Shown one piece after another: positions 1 to 12,003 of a stretch of 64,000 nucleotides of DNA. This DNA is from Gaertneriomyces semiglobifer (Eukaryota > Chytridiomycota > Chytridiomycetes > Spizellomycetales > Spizellomycetaceae): NCBI GenBank assembly GCA_025558075.1, contig JAHLKF010000008.1:186001-250000 (forward strand). Direction: 5' to 3'. The notes below the pieces were generated by a model that was given only the letters and a program-made list of their open reading frames with translations, was not told the origin of the DNA and ran no database searches. The position numbers and the translations under genes were made by a program. How positions within the stretch are numbered: position 1 is the first letter of the stretch; the number at the start of each line of letters is the position of its first letter.

Positions 1-3000
1 GATGCTGAAGCTGGTCACAGCCTGTCAGCATCTCAATTAGCACCATTCGTTCGCACAGTTGCACATGACGCTCTCTATAGGTGGCATCGCGCTTTGTGGT
101 CAAACGCGGCGTCGTTCTGGGCCGAAGCAATGGAACGAGATGAACTGGTTGGGTTCCTGGACGGAGCCATAGTACCGATGATCTCAGACGATGTTGAGAT
201 TAAAAGCGTGGAGGGTAAGTTTGCCGGCCCAACAATCTTAAATAAGAGCACGCTTTCTGCTTTCAGTTGGCGCTTGTTGGCTTCATGTGACGGCGTTCCC
301 TTGTATGCGTTCAACGCTCGAGCTGCTCATGCAAAAACGGTATCGGAGATCGTCACGTGGAATGATAGTGGAAATCACTGGAAGGACGATGTCGTTATTT
401 TGGCGAATGCGCTATTAGAGGTAAATCGTTGTGGCAAGGTGCTAGAGGGATGTTATACTGATTTTGTGATTTGCAGTTTCTCAGAGATCTCCGGAAAGCT
501 TTTCCGCAGCACATCCATGCAGAAATCATGTCGGCTGCTACGCTTCTTCTGCGCGAGGATGCTAGTACGAGCAAAAGTGATATCGCTTCGCTTTCGCTGC
601 TCCTTGCTAAGGTCGACGACGCACAGCTGAGTCAAAGTTTCGTGGAGTATCTGGTGCCGTGCATCCAGCTAGTCGTGGAGCTCCGTCACACGAATGACGA
701 TCAGCTTGCCAGTCGTGGGAAGGCTTGGATGCTTTACTCGTTTATTTTTCTTCAATGCTACATTCCAGACGTGCCAGTTGATCCTGCACTAGGTCCTGCC
801 ATAAAACTGAATTTCATGCGGAATGCAGAGCAATCGCTAGAAGCAGAGGTCCTCGTTCGACGTCAATTGGAGCAGTTGCATACCGGAAACTTGACCAATC
901 CCCTCATTGATGCCCTACAAGAAACCATGCAGTACGTTTCACGCCATGAAGCCAAGTGGAGCAGCAAAGTTGCCCTTCGCCCGGAGCGGTCGCAAATGAG
1001 CGAAATTTTAGGCGATCTCCGGTTGCTTAAGGATCACCTCCTGAGTCCTACAGCGGTTAGCGATATTCTTCACGGGCTCTCTGACACCCAGCTTGCTTCA
1101 GGTAAGGAGATGCACCTGCAGGACACACTGGCTTCGTTGATCGAACGCTTGGAGATGAAGTTCCCTCTTTATCGTGACATCCTGCAACCAATCTATTTAC
1201 GGGTTTATCAGTTCAAGTACGGTCTGAGGATGTTCTCTGAAAGTACTGAACTTGGTGATGCCAACGTGGAACGGGCGTTGTCAGCTCTGAGCAAATTTGT
1301 TGATGATCAAGCTGAGCTTGACAGAATCTTGCCGCTGCTGAAAAGCCTTGACGGTTTGAATAAGGGGCCCGTGTTCGTTGACGTGCTTGCCACGTTACTT
1401 CACAGAGTTGCTGCGCTTTCCGAGGTAATGACGCCGACATGCCGTGAATTTCTGGAGCATGTGCATTTTCTTTTTGCGGAGCTAGTGGATGCTTGGTCGG
1501 AACTTGAAGAACAACGACTGGCAACAGAACGAGCAGCCGACGAATTGTATAAGTTCAAAGAAACCGCGCATGAATTGGCAGGAGAGGACGAAATCCAAGA
1601 AGCTCATTTTCTGGAACGGTTCCCTGACTTCAGAGAGGAGTTTGTGGATGTCCTTAACAGTGGCGACAGCGATATCAAGACCGCAAAGCCCAACGGCAGT
1701 AAACAAGTTGATTTGGGACCGAAATCTGCACAAGAGGCAAGATTACTACATCGCCGGTTAGTGGAAGCATGGCTTGCTACCGAAGGCAACGTACATGAGT
1801 TTACAAAATCTTGGGAGACCGCCTATGTGCGCTCATTCAAAGCAGCGAGCGCGGTCGCGAACAGCACTAGTTATTTGCCGCGACAGAGCATTGGTCAAAT
1901 CTTTAAAGGCGGGCAAGTTTTCATGGCTGCTCGGCAGGTACAAATATGTACACCAGCCAAGGCTGGCGACGATGGATCATTACCTCTCGATACACAACCT
2001 CAGTACGACTTTTATAAGGACTCCAATGCAGCTGAAGCGAACCTCTTGTTTCCGGTGGTTCAGAACTTCGATGCGCGAGTTGGTGAGCTACTGAGCCAAT
2101 GGCCAGAGCATGCCGTTTTGTTATCCTTGTCTATGCTCTGCGAACGCATTACGAGCTTTGCTGTGACATCACCCGTGATGAAGCTGTTGACCGGGTTGGA
2201 ACTATTATTACAACAGAGTCAGGATTGGGAGGCATACGCCAGCCGTGAAGTGTCTTTGAAGAAGTGTATTGATGAAGTGGTAAAGTTGATCTTGAGATGG
2301 CGAAAATTGGAACTGAAGTGCTGGAAGCAATTGCTTTCTGTTGAGGATCTGAAGTGCGAACAGAACGCTAGCAAGCTCTGGTTCCACCTGTGGAAAGTCA
2401 TAATGGGAGTTACAGTGCAAGCGACAGTCACGGAATTGGAGGATACGGCTCAGAACGACACGAAGTTAGTCGAAGAATTGTTACAAATGCTCGACCAATT
2501 CTGTTTGTCGTCGTCCTTGGGCGAGTTTGCTACGAGACTGGACATGGTGCACACCTTCCATCAGCATCTTACTGCTCTGTCGAATCATCAATCGCTGTCG
2601 CCACCTCGCCGTAAACGCGTACTATCTGTGGCAAATGTTCTCTACAACGTACATCGCTATTATAAGCTCTTCGTGAGCGACGTGGCCGGGTTCATTGAAC
2701 GACTGCGAAAGCCGATACTCAAAGAATTGAATGGCTATGTACAGATTGCCACATGGAAAGATGTGAATGTGTTTGCTTTGAAAGAAAGCGCTACCAGAAC
2801 GCACCATCATCTGAACAAGTTTGTGAAAAAATATAAAGAGATACTGGATATGCCTGTACGTGATGCCATGGTAGCTTACCATGAAGGGATGACAGGAGAA
2901 ATCGGCCTAGGTTCCGGAAAAGTCGATTCCGTGGTTATGAAACTCAAGTCACACCACAGCAGCTCGATTTCCAAGCTTGCGCCGGCGATCGTGACCAAGC

Positions 3001-6000
3001 CCGCAGCACACGTTCATGAGGAGATGATGCTGTTTAAAGTTGATCACCTTGCTGAACGTATGCGTAAGCATGCAGCTACTTCGATAATTGATGATGCAAC
3101 CATCTCAGATTGCGCCTCTTTGGATGAGTTTTGCGCTACCATCATAGCGCGAATCAAAGAGTTTCAGGAAGTGAATGCATCGCTGGAACCTGGGTCGAAA
3201 GCAGCGAAAGGGCAGAAGGCGGCGCGAAAGAAGGCACTCGTAGATCTCCTAAAGTATCTGAGTAAGATCGGTCTTTCACCCAGATGCACTCACCGTTACA
3301 TGGAGCAACAACAGTCAGCATTCCTGTTTGCTCTCCCTGAGGTCCATGTCAAAGAAAGAACGTTAGTAGCTGCTTTAGGCAGAGATGGCTGGCTCACTCC
3401 AGATACTGCAAGAACATGGCACGACGCGGATGAGTACTTCTACAAGGTGGTCGCGCGGGTCTCCAAGGTTCGTGAGCTGCAGATTAATGCCTCTCAAGAT
3501 CTTACACGCCCAGAAGTCGAAAAGGGCATGAGTTATCTGGATCATATCCTTCATCTAGCGATTGAAGAGCGCATTGCCATCGCCAGATTTATGGACACCT
3601 ACGAACGACTTGCAAGAATTACTTCGCAGTTGAGACAGGTGTATGAAGATAGTGGCCCTGCTGTCGCCGGCGAGCCGATCACAGCTACAATAGCGACCTT
3701 GTGCACATGGCTGGATCGTGCTACAGCCACTGTGACGCAAGGCTTAATGTTGTACAATGCACATGCTGCCAACATATCCACGACACCTGAGGCAGGAGAA
3801 TTACTGCGCAAGCTGCAAAAGACCATTTTGAATCTGAAGAGGAGCATCAACGAGGAGGCACTTCACTACCTTACCATGGGCGGAAGCTACATTGCCCCAC
3901 AAGGCTTCGCAACCTTGCTCCAACAGCTCTGCAGCGCCGTCGAGAACGCATGCGAGGAGAGCGGTAATGCGGTCAATGAGTTTCCGGAGCTTGCTTATAT
4001 CTTCCAGCCGATAGTCCAGTCCATGCGCTTAGGGCGCCCAATGGCCCAGAAAGTCCATGTTTCTGGTTCGAACGAAGAAAACGCAACTCCCGACATTGCA
4101 AGTGTGTTTGTCCAAAACTTAGACGATGTGGTTAAGAGACTACTCATTGCCTTCCAAATCACAATGGGCAAGAGTGATTCCAACAGTGCGACAATTGCGG
4201 ATGATGACGACATGGACGAGTTCGAATTAAGCGAAAATCACATGCGGCACGCCCACAAGCGATCCATGAGACTTCTTCAACCGACAACAGTATCTGCGCT
4301 TGTGGCATCTCTGACCTCTGCTATCAGCAGCTTCGAGCGTCTATCAACCACGAACGACGATCGCGATCAGTACACGTTGTTGTTGCGGCAGACATACCCA
4401 CTTGTACACCAGTATTTGCTTGTTGCACAACATCGACTGTTTGAGGTTGTCCTGCAGCATAAGACTACGCTCAAGCTGGGCTACGTTCTTTGTAATACAT
4501 TCGGCCAATTGTTCAAGAACGGCTATTGTGTACCTAAAACTGAGCAGCCAGACGATGAAGAAGGGGAAACAGACGATAATGTGGCTGGAACCGGTATTGG
4601 TGAGGGTGAGGGTAATAAGGATGTAAGTGATGAGATTGAGAACGAAGGGCAGGTGGAAGGCATGCAGAATGATGCTCCAGCTCCGCCTGAACCTCAGAAG
4701 AAAATTGAAGACGAAGACAATGGCATTGAGATGGATATGGATTTCGAGGGCAAACTTGAGGATGTGGAGGCTGATGATGACGATGAGGATACTGAGCAGC
4801 CTGGAGACGAAGAAGAGCCCGAAGAGCAAATGGGCGATTTAGACGGCAATGCCAATGTGATCGATGAGAAGCTGTGGGGAGACGAGGACGATCGTGGCAA
4901 GGATGAGAAGGATGAGAAGACGGAGAAGGACGCCCCTGTCCAGAGCGGTGGAAATGAGACAGAGATGGCTGCCAAGGAGGATGCATCACCTGATGGAGAG
5001 GACAACCAAGAGAAGCCGGAACAGAAGAAGGAACGGGAAAACAAAGGTGATAGTAAACCCGAATCACAAGGCGATGAGGGTGAGGAGGAAGGTGACGAAA
5101 ATCCTATCAATGACAGTGCCGAAGACAACCAGGAAGAGAATCACGGAATCGATGTTAAACCAGCAGATGAGCGAGACAATGACAATGCAGAACCACAGGA
5201 CGAAGGGGACTTGGATCTGCCTGACGACATGGATTTGGATGGGGAGGCAGATGATGATACTGATGAGACCGAAAAGCCGTCCGACGCCCACAATGACTTC
5301 AATGATGTTGTTGATATGGACATGCCTGATGACAAGAACATGGACATGAACGAGTCGACCGAAGAGCAAGAAACGGAAAACACACCGGATGAGCAAAATG
5401 ACGCTGATGAAGGAGATACCGCCGAAGGAGAGGAGAAACTGGAAGCGGAGGCTCTGGCTGAACAAGAAGAGCAACTTCCGGAAGAAGACCCGGGAATGGA
5501 ACAAGAGGAAAATCGTATACAAGAGACACCGGCTCATGGATACAACGAAGAGCAACAGGACATTGAGGAAGACGATAGGGCCATGGAGAATCCACAAGCT
5601 GTAGATGATCAACTACAAAAGAGTGCACAGCCCTTCGGTGTTGATGGTACAACTGGGGAGAAAACGGCCGCCAATGTCCAGGAGGAACCTGATTCCGCTG
5701 AGCAACCAACGGAGGAAGGCCAGGAAGGTCACTCTACACAAGATGCCTCGCACGGTCAAGACACGAGGCAGAAACAGACTGCCTCCGAGCCACCTAAAGA
5801 CAACCAGCAAGGTGCCGACGCCGATCCAAACCCCAGGCGGAGCATTGGTGACGCTTTGAAGCAATGGATGTCACGGCTCAAGTCAATCCGCGACGCAACA
5901 AAGGATGTTGCGCCAGTCGAGAACGATACGCCAAAGATGGACGAGACCGAAACCACGGGAGATCAAGCCGGCGAGTTCGAATTTGTGGAAAACGATAACG

Positions 6001-7355
6001 AGGCAGCAGATGGACAGGCTATGGCAGACGCAACTGTAGAGCAACTTAATGAGATGGATCGGAAGGCCCTTGCTGATGACAAAGAAGATAAGACATATGC
6101 TCAGGACGACATGGAGGTTGATCCATTGGATGTAACTGAAGATAATCGTGATCCTGAAGATACCAATGAGAAACCACTACAGGATTCTGCTGAAAGAGAG
6201 AAAGTGGCATCTAAAAAGCCAACTGGAGCCATTGACATTGCCAAAGACGACCAAAGTCCTGACAAACCCACGGAAGGAAAGATGCATCGGAAGGACGTTG
6301 ACGATGCCGATCAGACGGATACGGATGAAGAACATATGCAAGAGGATGAAGGACCCCGGCTCGAGTGGTTGGACGAAGATAAAGAGTATTCTGAAGAGGG
6401 CCACGAGGCCATGACCAGTGAGGAGTATGATGAATTGCGCAAGGATCTAGAACAGTCCATTGCTGCATGGAGAGAATCCGGGCAAGACCCACGCGAGGCA
6501 CAGGACTTGTGGCGCAATTATACCGTTCTGACGCGTGATCTATCATTTTCCCTTTGCGAACAACTGCGACTCATTCTGGAGCCAACCTTGGCCACTAAGC
6601 TGAAAGGCGATTATCGAACTGGAAAGCGATTGAATATGCGCAAGATCATTCCATACATTGCCAGTCGCTTCAAGAAGGATAAAATTTGGCTGCGGCGGAC
6701 CAAGCCCTCGAAGCGCACTTACCAAATTATGATATCAATCGACGACTCACGGTCCATGGCCGAGTCGCGGTGTGTTCAGCTGGCCTATGAGTCACTATCT
6801 GTTATCACGACGGCACTAACTCAGCTGGAAGCGGGTGATGTTTCTGTCATCAGCTTTGGCGAAGATGTGAAGCTTCTTCACGCGTTCGATCGTCCGTTCT
6901 CTGATGAAGCTGGTGCAGAGGTGATTCGGCGATTTACATTTGGTCAGGACAGAACCAATGTTCGGAAAATGATGGACACAGCTATGGGCATCCTTGAACA
7001 AGCGCGGTCGATGGCGTCTAGTGGCCAGGGGGCGGACCTGTGGCAACTGCAGCTCATCCTGTCCGATGGTATTTGCGAAGACCACGAAGTCATTCGGTCT
7101 CTCGTCCGACGGGCGGCTGAACAGCGAGTGATGGTGGTGTTTATTGTGCTCGATAACCGCCAGGAGAAAGATTCTATTGCCAAAATGACAAACGTCACAT
7201 ACAGCGTAGACGCAAATGGCAAGCCAGTGTTGCAGATGAATCGGTACATGGATACCTTCCCCTTCGACTACTACGTGGTAGTGAAGGATATTGGTACCTT
7301 ACCAGAAGTATTAGCTGATACGCTCAGGCAATACTTCATGTATACGAGTCAGTAA
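1..7355 (+). CDS. MDN1: Midasin (MDN1/REA1), C-terminal half, 5' truncated by window edge
   Basis: Midasin is the giant AAA-type ATPase that strips assembly factors from pre-60S ribosomes in nucleolus and nucleoplasm. The frame is open from base 1 to 420. An intron follows at 421-476 (GTAAAT...TTGCAG, branch-like CTGAT), then one exon from 477 to 7355, giving about 2432 residues here. The AAA ring would lie upstream of the window. Most of the sequence is the helical linker. A very acidic Asp/Glu-rich tract lies at about 4536-6480. The end is a VWA domain (about 6720-7350) with the MIDAS signature DDSRSM at 6741-6758 and the later FGQDRT and LILSDG elements; in this family it binds the Rsa4/Ytm1 UBL domains. 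Family length is about 4900 residues, so roughly half is present. A donor-like GTAAGT at 215 and TTTCAG ending at 266 would delete 52 nt and break the frame, so I keep 1-420 continuous. Confidence 0.96.
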
Positions 7356-9013
7356 ATTTTTTGGGGAGGCGATGTATATAGGAGGAAGTAACTTATAGGT
7401 AGAATAGCAGTTAACTTATTGTGTGTGCAATGTGACAAATATTGGACTCTATTTGAGTGATAAGTCCGCAGCGGTAGTGATTCCAAACTGCATATGCATA
7501 TGGGCCTCAATTATGTTCGGTTCGGATGACAGCACAATCACTTGACCACTGGTCAGCTCTATTGAAGGCTCTTCCCGTCGAGGAGGTGTCGAGCTGGGAG
7601 AGAACCACTATCAACCGCTTGCCCAACCTTCACTGCCACCAGGACGTACTCTGATTTGCGAATAGCCACCTGGAAGACGCTGTAAGTGCTTCACAGAACA
7701 TAGATACATAGTACGCCCCCTGCATATACAGCGGTCTTGTCGTGCTGCTGTGAAGCTGGGTATCTACTTCATGACAGCACGACTTCCATTTTCATTTCGA
7801 CCACGTCAGATGCTAAATCTAAGAAGAAGGCAACCTGAATAGCAGTACGAGCTCCTGGTTGAAGGAGCATAAGGCCAGGACCTCCTGTGCCTTGTTGACC
7901 TTTGCTTTTATCTCGGCCTCGGATCTATATCGGCGGATACCTCCTCATCTTTTGCGAACAGTTACATCCACCTCTTAAGGACATGGTAGTGTACTATCCG
8001 TTTTGTCTAAGCGCAATCAAGATATTAACTCAAGCTTTGTATTCAACTCTTCGACGAGTACAATGGCAGTGTAATCCGCGGCCTCGATGCGTGACCGCGG
8101 AGGAGACCAATGAGAAAGTTGGAGCTGATTCTGAAGAATGCTACATACGCCGATGTCGGAGGCCTTGTGCCATGTTTCTTACAAAATGTGCACGAGTTCT
8201 GCTCATTTTCCTTGCACCTTCTCCTAACATCAAGTTAGCGAAAGCCACTCTGTGGAGAGCGCATTTCCATTCAAAAGCTTTGTCCGAGTGAAAACTCTTA
8301 CCTTTTGATTCAAATGACAGCGTTATTTTAAGCCCATCCGGGTTTGCCAAGTCCCATCAACAAAGTAAGCTGCTGACGAGGACTCATCTACCCCCGCTAA
8401 CCTCGATGAAGGCCTTGGTTTGCGGGATACTCCCAGCGCCTCGCTCAGCCTTTTTCAATCGCCGAAGTTGAGATTTTCCCACTCGTCGCGGACGTAACTT
8501 GGCACACTAACGCGTTCTACGATTCCCATGACAGCCTGCTAACAAATAGCTACATATTACTCTCCCGCAAACAAAGCCTGCTACGCCGGACTCGAGAGGA
8601 GAATGGCCATTTTTATCAAATCAATTCAAAGTGCACCTCCGAAGCCGATCTCCGGCCGCAAGCATTTTAGAGTTTGCCGACGGCAAGAAGCCACCGTCCA
8701 CAAGATCACACACATGGGATCGACCTGCTTTTTCACAGGTGTCGATTTCAATGCTCCTAAACGACCGCAACGCAATCAATGAATGTCGCTGAATTGAACC
8801 CATATAAGGGTCTGTGGGAAAGGCTCCATCCCGATTACTTTTGCAACATGTGTCTGAAACGAACCGCTTTTGGAGACGGGTCAACGCAAAGAGTCGAGTT
8901 CCTTTAATCGTTCCCTGTTGAGGAGGAGCTTAGCTACTACTACGCATACCCTAGCGCTGCTTAAGCTTAAGAACCCTTCTTTGTTGTGCTTCATCCACCC
9001 TCTCAAAGTTTCA
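7356..9013. other. Intergenic, no supported gene
   Basis: About 1.65 kb between the midasin stop and the zinc-finger start. Short open frames exist, the longest 129 codons at 7902-8291, but none has a recognisable domain, conserved composition or convincing splice structure. No tRNA-like fold was seen. It probably holds the midasin 3' UTR and the promoter of the zinc-finger gene. Confidence 0.5.
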
Positions 9014-10095
9014 ATGTATCGATATCCTATCGCGAACGGACTTTCAGGGTTCGCGAACACCAGTGCATACGATGACGCATCTGGTGTAGGGAGCATTTGG
9101 GAAAGTCCAGGAGAATATGAAGCGTATGAAGGACATAGCATACCCTCATATGATATCATCGATGCTGATCGATTGTGGAGTGCGAATTTCGACTTTGTCC
9201 CGACGTGGGAGCCGATCGACTACTGCACGTGCCCTGAAAGCCCCGAGGAGCAAGGAGGGCCCGCAATACAGTCGTCTCCGGCTTTCGGGCTATTCAATAA
9301 CGGGCAAGTTCGCTGCGAGCCTTCGCCCATCGGAGAGCTACCTTGGCGCTCTTGTATACCGGAATCTGCTCGAAAGAAGGCGAAACAGAACACTCTTAAA
9401 CTTGGAAATGATCTGCAAAGATTGCAGAACCTCCGTGACCTACAGCTTCCGGAAACACCAGATGAAGATCAGCTGGAGGGTGCATTTGAGATGTTTACGT
9501 GCCAGGATTCGCACAAAGACTTGAGGTCCCACTCTCTAACCGAAGCCGTCTGCTACAAGGATGAAGAAGAAGAATGTACTCCAGCTCGTGCGTGTCACTT
9601 TGGAAGTAGGGCGCAGAACGACGAATCAAGCTTATACAGGCCAGTCTACGGAGAAGGACCAGCTACAACACTGCCGCATGATCATGCCATGAATACAGAG
9701 ATGTTGGGGCGCCGGTTTGAATGCGCGTTCTGTGAGAAAACCTTCTCGACAGCAGGGCACCGATCGCGACACCAACGCATTCATTTGGGTGTCAAACCCT
9801 TTGTTTGTCCTTCAGGAAGTTGCGGCAAGGCCTTCAGTAGAAGGGATAATATGCGGCAGGTGGGTCGCTCCATGCATTAGTGAATCTGAACGGTGGATTC
9901 ACAACCCGTCATTTTGTATATGTTTGGCTCTAGCATGAGCGAACCCATTACAGTAAAAATCAGGATGATCATACCCTCAGAGGTACGGAAAAACGTCTCA
10001 AGCGCGCAGCAAAGAAGCGCAAGTGTCCCCATAGACGAGCGTCTCGACGAATAGTAAGCTCTCGATTGCACGCAGCACCGGAAGTGGAGCCGTAG
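9014..10095 (+). CDS. C2H2 zinc-finger protein, probable transcription factor
   Basis: Two exons, 9014-9859 and 9934-10095, give about 335 residues. The ATG at 9014 (MYRYPIANG) is the first in the frame; the open frame extends upstream only through non-ATG codons. The first finger is complete near the C-terminus (CAFC ... H-x3-H within HRSRHQRIH). The second (CPSGSCGKAF) loses its histidines if the frame is read straight through. A 74-nt intron at 9860-9933 (GTGGGT...CTCTAG, branch-like CTGAAC) restores them exactly as HERTH, and a Lys/Arg-rich tail follows that could act as a nuclear localisation signal. The N-terminal 220 residues are acidic and low in hydrophobics, as in many activators. 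Paired fingers suggest DNA binding in the nucleus, but no target can be inferred. Confidence 0.85.
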
Positions 10096-10947
10096 TCCAT
10101 ACGGCAGCCTGAGACAAACCGTTCCTGAGTGAAGTCATGTATTACTTGGTCAAATGTTGAAGTCAAGTATGAATAACAATTGGTGATCGCTGCGGGGTTC
10201 GCGACACAGTTGAGAACTTCATTCCCGATGAACGTTCAGCAGACTCTACAGGTTTAAGATGTAGTCGTTTTCATGCCCTCGGTCGGGTTGAACAGCCGAT
10301 TATTCGGATCAGCAGCAGATCAAAACCAAGGACTTGTTGTAAGCCACGCTCAGAAGGCAGAACCGTCACTCGAACCCAACAGGATCCTCGCTGCTATGAG
10401 GCAAGTCGCGGGACTTTTGGCAAACGGACTTTGCACAACGTGGTGCGTAGCCAAATCATAAGGTGTACCTGGGGATAAAATGCATCATCATGTTGGAAGG
10501 CAAGTGCATTTGTTGTGGGCCTCCAAACAACCTTTAAAACATCGGAGTTTACATAATCAACGACATGTACGCGTAAATGTTGTCCTTCCGAGGAACATCA
10601 CAAAGGTTCCCGTTTAATATTCGGAGAGGTCAATGGCGCTGAGCTACAAGTCCAACGGTAATGGTGACCATTGGCCACTTGACTCCATTGGTAAACCGGA
10701 GTGTCTAAATCAAAATTAGCTCTTGAATGGCAGTGGGCGCAGTTGGTGCACCTTTCTGTAAGCTAAAATAAATGCCGGAAGATAGAGGAGCTCGGACAAA
10801 GATTTTGTAGACTACCGAAAGTTCTGCCTTTAATCGCTCAGCCTTTTTAAAAGCGGCATGATCAATGTATTGCACGATGCCACACGTATATATCCTCAGA
10901 TGCAGGAGCTGGCTGCGCTAGATGTACCTTTGCGATGAACGGTGAGC
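10096..10947. other. Intergenic, no supported gene
   Basis: About 850 bp between the zinc-finger gene and the seven-TM gene. No ORF above 62 codons on either strand and no RNA fold seen. Probably 3' UTR plus promoter. Confidence 0.5.
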
Positions 10948-12003
10948 ATGGCGGTATACCTGGAGGACCCTTACCGGACACCCTATGTAGTATTCTTGCT
11001 CGTATTGATAGTTATACAAGTATCCAACACTACGTATGCCTGTTCACTTTGTTGCAAGAAGCCTACGAGATTTCTGAAGGCACAGGTGTTTCAACAATCA
11101 TTGATGGTAGCGTTTCTGGGTTGCAGGCTGTCGCGACCATGGCTGGGAGACGAACGCACCAATCTACTTGTTACGACAGTTGGAGATACCGCATTCAACT
11201 TGTGTGGCTTGATAACCATCCTCCTGAGTCTATTTCGTCTTCAAATTATGAACACTGGAGGACAGTGGTACAACCCTAAAATGATTTTGCTCATGCGTTG
11301 GGTGAGTTCCAACCGATTCGTCATCCGAGTAAGAATAGTAAGTGATTCTCTCTCTCTCTCTGTAGGGAACCGTTCTTTTCTTCTGCGCAACTGCGGTCCC
11401 AGCGCTTGTGCTGAAGGCGATTCCGTTGTTCATGGAGAATCTACCTCCATCGGCACATAAATGGCCAAACCGGGAAATTCCTATCCTGTATGCCGCATTT
11501 TCATTCTACTGCCTCGCAGGCGATTCCTGGGTATCCATCGGTATGTACCTCCGACTTGACTACCTGCGTCGCACATTGTCCAGCGGGACGACAGCACCCT
11601 CACCACTGTATATACATACGAAGCGCATTTTAGTAGGATTGCTGATGTTTATATGGATAACAGCACCATTTTTCTTACTTCCTATCATCATCTCGATGGA
11701 GAAAGGCGCGGAAACCATGATTCGCGCCTTGGTGTGGTTCTGCGTAGTAATGCACATGACATTCGTGCTTCTGTACCTGGAAAATGTCAGATTGCTGATG
11801 GATAGAATCGCTGGTCATCAGTCCATTATCAAGCCACCGAGCGCGTTGGCAGCACCCGTCATGACCGCAATGGCTGATTCGGATGTAAGTTTTCACAAGT
11901 GTTGATAGGCGTAGAGTAGCGTAGATTGCGCAGAATACCTTAAAATAAATTATTTTGCGACCTCATGTGCCATTTGTACCATTTCATTTAGCATGTTATG
12001 TAG
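10948..12003 (+). CDS. Predicted seven-transmembrane protein, family not recognised
   Basis: Modelled as three exons: 10948-11301, 11366-11884 and 11992-12003, about 294 residues. The first intron (GTGAGT at 11302, pyrimidine tract, TAG ending 11365) is phase 0 and joins two hydrophobic blocks. The second (GTAAGT at 11885, TTTAG ending 11991) leaves only His-Val-Met before the stop. About seven hydrophobic stretches can be counted: FLLVLIVIQV, SLMVAFLGC, FNLCGLITILLSLF, VLFFCATAVPALVL, YAAFSFYCLAG, LLMFIWITAPFFLLP and ALVWFCVVMHMTFVLLYL. This resembles receptor-like or other polytopic fungal membrane proteins, but I see no family signature. The start is uncertain: GTG codons precede the ATG in frame and an upstream exon is possible. 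The 3' end overlaps the BBOF1 stop by 8 nt, tail to tail. Confidence 0.6.

Noticed and set aside
4344..5864. Several long ORFs on both strands opposite the acidic part of midasin
   Set aside because: Low-complexity mirrors of the GAA/GAT-rich coding sequence; no starts or domains of their own.
7902..8291. 129-codon plus-strand ORF in the midasin-zinc finger gap
   Set aside because: No ATG at its start with good context, no domain, mixed composition; probably chance.
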